Positions 3,895 to 7,471 of a stretch of 7,471 nucleotides of DNA are shown here, one piece after another. The notes under the pieces were generated by a model. The model saw only the letters and a list, made by a program, of their open reading frames with translations, ran no database searches and was not told the DNA's origin. The position numbers and the translations under genes were made by a program. Source of the stretch: Actinomycetales bacterium (GTDB lineage: Bacteria; Actinomycetota; Actinomycetes; Actinomycetales; Microbacteriaceae); contig JAATFJ010000188.1 in assembly GCA_015655255.1 (NCBI GenBank), positions 1-7,471 on the forward strand, given 5' to 3'. Within the stretch, counting starts at the first letter, position 1. Each line of letters starts with the position of its first letter.

Positions 3895-4623
3895 ATGGAC
3901 GAGGATGGATACCGCGGAGCCGCGGCCGCATACGATCTGCTCGCTGAGCCCTACACGGAGAAGAACGATGCGGCCCTGCGCGCGTTCCTCCCTCGGCTCG
4001 ACCCCGCGGCCGGACCGGTCCTCGACATCGGCTGCGGGTCGGGCCGCGACCTCGCCTACCTCCTCGATGCCCTGCCCACCGCACACGTCATCGGCTGGGA
4101 GCCCAGCGAGTCCCTGCGCGCGGTGGCAGTCGGGCGGCTGACTGCGCGCCCCGAGTGGCGCGACCGTGTCACTGTGCGGCCAGAAGACGCCCTCACCGCG
4201 CCGCTGCCCGCCGTACTCGGCGGCGTGCTCCTGCGCGGTGTTCTCGGGCATTTCTCCCCCGACGAGCGTGCGATGCTCTGGGAACGCCTCAGCGCCGCAC
4301 TCCCTGCGGGTGGTGCCATCCTCTTCGATCTGCAGCCACCCGAGCAACCGGAGGAGATCGCGCCCTACATCTTCGCGGACGCGTACCTGGGTGCGCTCCG
4401 CTATCTCGGGATCGCCGAGGGAACCGCCCTCGGCGGCGAGCGGATGCTCTGGACGATGACCTACCAGACACTCGACGGCGACAAGCTGCTCGAGGAGCAG
4501 ACGGCGGAGCACGTGTTCCATCACCCGAGCCCCGCCGCGGTCGCGGCCGGGCTCCGCGGCGCCGGGTTCCGCCTCGATCACCTCGCGGACACGACATCGT
4601 GGGCCGCCACGCGGCTTCCCTGA
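3895..4623 (+). CDS. Class I SAM-dependent methyltransferase
   Basis: The 242-residue protein has a Rossmann-type SAM-binding domain. Motif I is VLDIGCGSGRD (42-52). The acidic residue ending strand 2 is Glu69 in GWEPS, and the motif with Asp97 in RPEDAL follows. The HFSPDERAMLWERLSAALPAGGAILFDL segment (split here, about 122-149) resembles the post-motif region of small-molecule methyltransferases, which loads a helix and strand after motif IV. The acceptor substrate cannot be deduced. ATG 3895 is preceded only by AGGG directly abutting it, so the gene looks leaderless, and the first residues lead straight into AAAAYDLLAEPY, typical of such enzymes. It ends 7 bp before the stop of the convergent AI-2E gene. 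The Fur/Zur-like box upstream suggests expression during metal limitation. Confidence 0.85.
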   Translation: MDEDGYRGAAAAYDLLAEPYTEKNDAALRAFLPRLDPAAGPVLDIGCGSGRDLAYLLDALPTAHVIGWEPSESLRAVAVGRLTARPEWRDRVTVRPEDALTAPLPAVLGGVLLRGVLGHFSPDERAMLWERLSAALPAGGAILFDLQPPEQPEEIAPYIFADAYLGALRYLGIAEGTALGGERMLWTMTYQTLDGDKLLEEQTAEHVFHHPSPAAVAAGLRGAGFRLDHLADTTSWAATRLP

Positions 4624-4630
4624 ACGGCGA

Positions 4631-5701
4631 TCAGCGAAGCGGACTCGCGGGAGGAACGGGTTCCGGGGCGCACGATCGACGCATACTCCCGAAAGAGGCC
4701 TGCACCGCCGCGAGTACCGGCGGCCCCAGAATCATCCCGAGGATGCCCGCCACGGTGCCGACGACGATCGTCGCGAACAGCACGAGGACCGGATGCATCC
4801 GCAGCGACGCGCCCAGGGCCCACGAACTCACCATGCTCTGAATCGCGCCGTTCGAGATCAGCCGACAGGCTCCGACGATCAGCGCGGGAACCGGCCCGCC
4901 CGCGCCGGAGGCGATGAGAATCGCGAACGCACCCGTGAGCCACGCCCCCACATAGGGAATGAAGGAGAGGACGAAGTACAGGATCAGGACGGGTAAGACG
5001 AGCGGAATACCTAAGAGCAGCAACGGGATCGCGAAGATCGGCGCGGTGATGACCGCGGTGAGCGCGATCCCCCGGAAATAGCCACGGAGCGAACGCTTCG
5101 AGAGGAGGACGGTCTCCTCGATGAGTACCGCATCCCGACGGGTGACGGAAGCCAACCATGCGGGGAAACGGCGTCCATCACGCAGGACGAAGAAGAGGAA
5201 GAACAGGGAGAAGAAGAGGCCGAAGGCGAGGGAGACGGCGCCGAGAAGCGTGCTGCTCACGAGACCGAGAAGTCCCTGTCCCGTCTGCGGCGCGTAAGTG
5301 CGTACTGCCGTCTGCGCCTGCTCGACAACGGCAGGATCGATGTCGAGTTGCCGCACCCACCGCGCCAGTGCGTCCCACCCCGCAGCCAGCTGACGGGCGA
5401 TCTCGGGTCCCTGCTGGATCAGCCCTCTCAGGAGGACCCACAGGATGGCCACCGAGGTGAGGACGGCAAGACCCAGCGTGAGTACGGCGGAGAGAGCGGG
5501 GCGGACGCCGCGATGCTCCAGCCACACCGTCAGCGGCTCCAGGAGAATGCCGATGAGGACGGCGACGACGAAGGGCACGAGGATCCCGCTGAGCGCGCCG
5601 ACGACGATCGCCACGATCACGAAGAGCGCGATCCCACCGATCGCGGCCCAGCTGGTGCGCCCCAACCGGATGAGCCATGATTGCCCGGACGCTTCTCCCA
5701 T
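4631..5701 (-). CDS. AI-2E (PerM/YdiK) family membrane transporter
   Basis: The 356-residue protein has about seven to eight hydrophobic segments: near 18-36, 38-54, 68-92, a pair around 150-175, and several from 208 to 330. A soluble loop lies between the third and fourth segments. Family markers are LFFLFFVLRDGRRF after the central helices, FIPYVGAWLTGAFAILIA and SWALGASLRMHPVLVLFA, then AGILGMILGPPVLAAV. Members have been linked to autoinducer-2 export (TqsA) and to sodium/proton antiport, so the substrate is unknown here. ATG 5701 has a GGGG only 2 nt upstream, a poor spacing, but no better start is visible. It lies 67 bp downstream of the alcohol dehydrogenase on the same strand, with a GC-rich hairpin between, so co-transcription is uncertain. 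The C-terminal 20 residues are Pro/Arg-rich and cytosolic. Confidence 0.9.
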   Translation of the reverse strand: MGEASGQSWLIRLGRTSWAAIGGIALFVIVAIVVGALSGILVPFVVAVLIGILLEPLTVWLEHRGVRPALSAVLTLGLAVLTSVAILWVLLRGLIQQGPEIARQLAAGWDALARWVRQLDIDPAVVEQAQTAVRTYAPQTGQGLLGLVSSTLLGAVSLAFGLFFSLFFLFFVLRDGRRFPAWLASVTRRDAVLIEETVLLSKRSLRGYFRGIALTAVITAPIFAIPLLLLGIPLVLPVLILYFVLSFIPYVGAWLTGAFAILIASGAGGPVPALIVGACRLISNGAIQSMVSSWALGASLRMHPVLVLFATIVVGTVAGILGMILGPPVLAAVQASFGSMRRSCAPEPVPPASPLR

Positions 5702-5725
5702 ATCCCCATGCTAGCCAGCGGTCGG

Positions 5726-5760
5726 CGGCGGCCCGGATTCCGATCGTCACCGGGCCGCCG
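5726..5760 (-). terminator. GC-rich hairpin between ADH and AI-2E genes
   Basis: A perfect 11-bp stem (CGGCGGCCCGG 5726-5736, CCGGGCCGCCG 5750-5760) encloses a 13-nt loop and begins 8 bp after the ADH stop on the minus strand. No T-run follows, so it may be a weak terminator, a partial stop that lowers AI-2E expression, or an RNA-stabilising hairpin. Confidence 0.55.
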
Positions 5761-5768
5761 GACTCGGA

Positions 5769-6815
5769 TCAGCTGTGCGGCACGACGACAGCGCGCGCGC
5801 TGAGCTTGCCCTCCTGGAGGAGCGTGTACGCCTCAAGGGCGTCATCGAGGCTGAACGTCTGCACATCGGTGACGATCTGACCGGCGCGGTACATCGCCAC
5901 GACCTCGTGCAGTTCGGCGACCGAGCCCCAATAGGAGCTCGTGAGCACCGACTCGTAGGGCGCCGAGAAGAAGGACCACTCGGTGACCCCACCCGCGATA
6001 CCGACGACCTGGATGCGTCCACCGATGCCCACGACCGCCTGTGCGAGCTGAATCGTCGGCTTCGCTCCCACGAAGTCGAAGACGGCATCTACGCCGCGTC
6101 CCCCGGCCGCCTCGCGGATCCTCTCCGCCTGGCCCTCGCCGCCTCCGACGACGATCGCGCCGCGCTGCGCCGCGATGTCCATCGCAGACTGCTTCTGATC
6201 CGTCGCGATGATCGTCGCACCGGTGAGCGCCGTAAGGATCTGCACGGCGATCTGCCCGAGACCGCCTAGTCCGATGACGAGCGCGGTGGCGCCGCCCCTG
6301 CTGAGGACCGGCAGCGACTTCTTGATCGCGTGATAGGGGGTCAGCGCGGCATCCGCGAGCGGCGCCGCCGCCACCGGGTCCGCGTCGCCGAGCGGGATGA
6401 GGTGTCCCGCGGGAACCGTCACGTACTCCGCCATGCCGCCGTCGCGGCCCAGTCCGATGCCCTGCGCGGGCTGATCGGCAGCGTTCTCGCAGTAGGTCTC
6501 CTCACCGAGGGAGCAGGCGATGCAGTGTCCGCATCCGGTGGGTCCGAAGACGAGGTAGGCGTCCCCCTTCGTGAAACCGGTCACACCCTCCCCGGTCTCC
6601 TCAACCCACCCGGAGGTCTCATGGCCCAGGGTGTACGGCGGGTTCAAACCGGTGATGCCGGAATTCTCGTCGAAATCGTGATACAGCGACACATCGCTGT
6701 GGCAGGCGCCCGCGCCCGCAACGCGCAACAGCACCTCACCGGGGCCGGGCTGAGGCCGGTCGATCTCCTGCAGTTCGGGGAATGTCTTCCACCCGGTCAG
6801 ACGGACAGCGCGCAT
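5769..6815 (-). CDS. Zinc-dependent NAD(P)-alcohol dehydrogenase (MDR superfamily, ADH-A like)
   Basis: The 348-residue medium-chain dehydrogenase has all expected parts. Catalytic zinc ligands are Cys38 (GACHSD), His65-Glu66 (GHET) and probably Asp155 (PLADAALTPYHA). The structural zinc is held by Cys95, Cys98, Cys101 and Cys109. The Rossmann glycines are GLGGLG (182-187), and Asp206 at the end of strand 2 (IATDQK) points to NAD rather than NADP. The overall order and the DFVGA, SSYWGS and MYRAGQ segments resemble the Rhodococcus ruber secondary-alcohol dehydrogenase ADH-A. It would interconvert secondary alcohols and ketones in the cytoplasm. ATG 6815 is chosen because AAAGAGG lies 5 nt upstream and the protein then starts at the conserved MRAVRLTGW; an upstream in-frame ATG (6923) would add 36 unlikely residues. 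The actual substrate is unknown. Confidence 0.93.
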   Translation of the reverse strand: MRAVRLTGWKTFPELQEIDRPQPGPGEVLLRVAGAGACHSDVSLYHDFDENSGITGLNPPYTLGHETSGWVEETGEGVTGFTKGDAYLVFGPTGCGHCIACSLGEETYCENAADQPAQGIGLGRDGGMAEYVTVPAGHLIPLGDADPVAAAPLADAALTPYHAIKKSLPVLSRGGATALVIGLGGLGQIAVQILTALTGATIIATDQKQSAMDIAAQRGAIVVGGGEGQAERIREAAGGRGVDAVFDFVGAKPTIQLAQAVVGIGGRIQVVGIAGGVTEWSFFSAPYESVLTSSYWGSVAELHEVVAMYRAGQIVTDVQTFSLDDALEAYTLLQEGKLSARAVVVPHS

Positions 6816-7333
6816 GCGCACCTCTTTCTCTCGATATTCGATTCGTTCCTTCGCGTGCGCAGACCGAATCGTCAGGAGAGAGCCATCATCATGGGTCCCG
6901 ACGGGCTTCGGGCCGTGACGCACACACGTCCCTCGTGCAGAGCGCGGGAGCTTCTCCCGCCGGGTATTTCAGAGGCTTGCTCCGCCTCGGGGCGCCTGAT
7001 AATTGTACGTCAGCTTCTCGGTTCGGCGGCGGGCAACAGAGAATGGACCGTGCGTCGTGAGCGCTGTTTCCCGCGAGCGCTCCGCCGACGCGTCTCGGAC
7101 GAATTCGTGGAAAAAGTGGGTCGTTTGTACGAGGCTGAGAGCCTTGTCCCAACTGGGTTCACGGCAGGGCCGGTGAGCGGCGGTCCCGCGGTAGGGGCGA
7201 GGCTTTCCCAGCACCTCAGAGAAATCCTCGGATCGGGGTAGCTTGGGGCGATGTCCGCCGTACCCGCGATACCGGGGGCATGGCGGTTTCCCGGAATAGC
7301 GCGGGGGAAGGGAGGAGGAAGGTGCAAGCGTTT
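6816..7333. other. Gene-poor interval upstream of the ADH
   Basis: This stretch of about 520 bp shows no convincing gene. It contains the ADH leader (GAGAAAGAGG before ATG 6815), several short hairpins and an AT-richer patch around 6997-7006 (GATAAT, a possible -10). An open plus-strand frame ends at 7241 and, from GTG 7050, would encode about 63 residues including SDEFVEKVGRLYEAE, but it has no ribosome-binding site and no recognised family. It could be a gene remnant. No tRNA, known riboswitch or transposase remnant could be identified by eye. Confidence 0.5.
6944..6960. repeat. Perfect inverted repeat in the ADH upstream region
   Basis: GCGGGAG and CTCCCGC are separated by CTT (6951-6953). 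A second, weaker hairpin GAGGC-N7-GCCTC lies at 6972-6988. On the minus strand they precede the ADH start by about 130 bp. They could be a terminator for an upstream minus-strand transcript or an operator; no T-run follows in either direction. Confidence 0.4.
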
Positions 7334-7471
7334 CTAGCTGAGCACACCTGGGACATAGGTGACGTCCCCTGGAGTGGTGGAGATTCCGATCGGGTTGCCT
7401 GCGTCGTAGACGTTGGTGAGCCATCGTGCGATGGTCAGTGAGAACCGATCAAAGCTACTCACAGAAAGACA
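7334..7471 (-). CDS. C-terminal fragment of an unidentified protein
   Basis: On the minus strand a frame is open from the right edge of the window to a TAG at 7336-7334 and gives 45 residues. It ends DAGNPIGISTTPGDVTYVPG then VLS. Its start lies outside the window. About two thirds of its codons end in G or C, lower than its neighbours, and the fragment is rich in Ser/Thr/Gly, which could suggest a secreted or acquired protein. I do not recognise the family. A GGGAC-N9-GTCCC inverted repeat (7350-7368) lies inside it. A chance open frame of this length is possible, so confidence is low. Confidence 0.35.
   Translation of the reverse strand, partial: CLSVSSFDRFSLTIARWLTNVYDAGNPIGISTTPGDVTYVPGVLS

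Noticed and set aside
6901..6916. C(TTCG)G tetraloop hairpin in the ADH upstream region as an RNA element
   Set aside because: The stem has an internal G-G mismatch and only four outer pairs, and nothing else around it supports a structured RNA.
6816..6923. Extended N-terminus for the alcohol dehydrogenase from ATG 6923
   Set aside because: The extra 36 residues do not resemble the family, and ATG 6815 has a good Shine-Dalgarno sequence and the normal family start.
7120..7165. tRNA-like TGGGTTCACGG segment
   Set aside because: No acceptor stem, anticodon arm or D-arm can be built around it.
6330..7241. Long plus-strand open frame (303 codons) across the ADH and its upstream region
   Set aside because: The first half is antisense to the well-supported alcohol dehydrogenase and reads as low-complexity Arg/Gly sequence. 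Only the part after about 7050 is worth noting, as a possible remnant.
7341..7380. Possible IS481-like element end (GGGACATAGGTGACGTCCC region)
   Set aside because: It only vaguely recalls actinobacterial insertion-sequence ends. No transposase, partner inverted repeat or target duplication is visible in the window.

Overview
The window is GC-rich DNA with strongly G/C-ending codons. It carries an Lsr2 nucleoid protein, a guanidine-III riboswitch in front of a small multidrug resistance (SMR) transporter, and several genes that look leaderless. Together these point to a high-GC actinobacterium, with Microbacteriaceae (Microbacterium-like) as my best guess. No rRNA, tRNA, CRISPR array or intact mobile element is visible. 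The window looks like chromosome with small stress, metal and detoxification modules, and a poorly explained right flank.

Layout, left to right. (1) 1-350 (+) is the C-terminal end of a LuxR-type regulator. (2) 395-439 is a guanidine-III riboswitch followed by a Gdx/SugE-type SMR exporter (455-778). (3) 826-1170 is lsr2, apparently leaderless, closed by a strong hairpin. (4) 1220-1408 is an unusual leader with abutting palindromes, competing hairpins and two tiny ATGA-linked ORFs. It precedes a class I glutamine-amidotransferase-like hydrolase of the gamma-glutamyl-GABA hydrolase family (1409-2146). (5) 2175-2910 is a compact metal module: an ArsR/SmtB repressor with a complete alpha-5 zinc-site signature, then a 98-residue protein with 26 histidines built from a tandem duplication, then a strong terminator. 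(6) 2948-3846 is a divergent MarR / VOC-family pair whose overlapping promoters each lie inside the same two TGTCA-N6-TGACA operators. (7) 3871-4623 is a SAM methyltransferase with a Fur/Zur-like box over its probable -10 region. (8) On the minus strand follow an AI-2E-family membrane protein (4631-5701) and a zinc-dependent alcohol dehydrogenase (5769-6815). (9) 6816-7333 has no convincing gene, and 7334-7471 (-) is the C-terminal tail of an unidentified protein running off the window.

How the parts work together is partly readable. Guanidine RNA sensing controls guanidinium export. The ArsR protein probably senses Zn(II) (or Ni/Co) and controls its own operon with the His-rich chelator. MarR probably represses itself and the VOC gene from shared operators. 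The Fur/Zur-like box suggests metal control of the methyltransferase. The most notable points are the metal-sensor/His-repeat operon, the symmetric MarR/VOC control region, the attenuator-like leader of the amidotransferase gene, and the metal-box methyltransferase. I see no complete, wholly novel multi-gene system.
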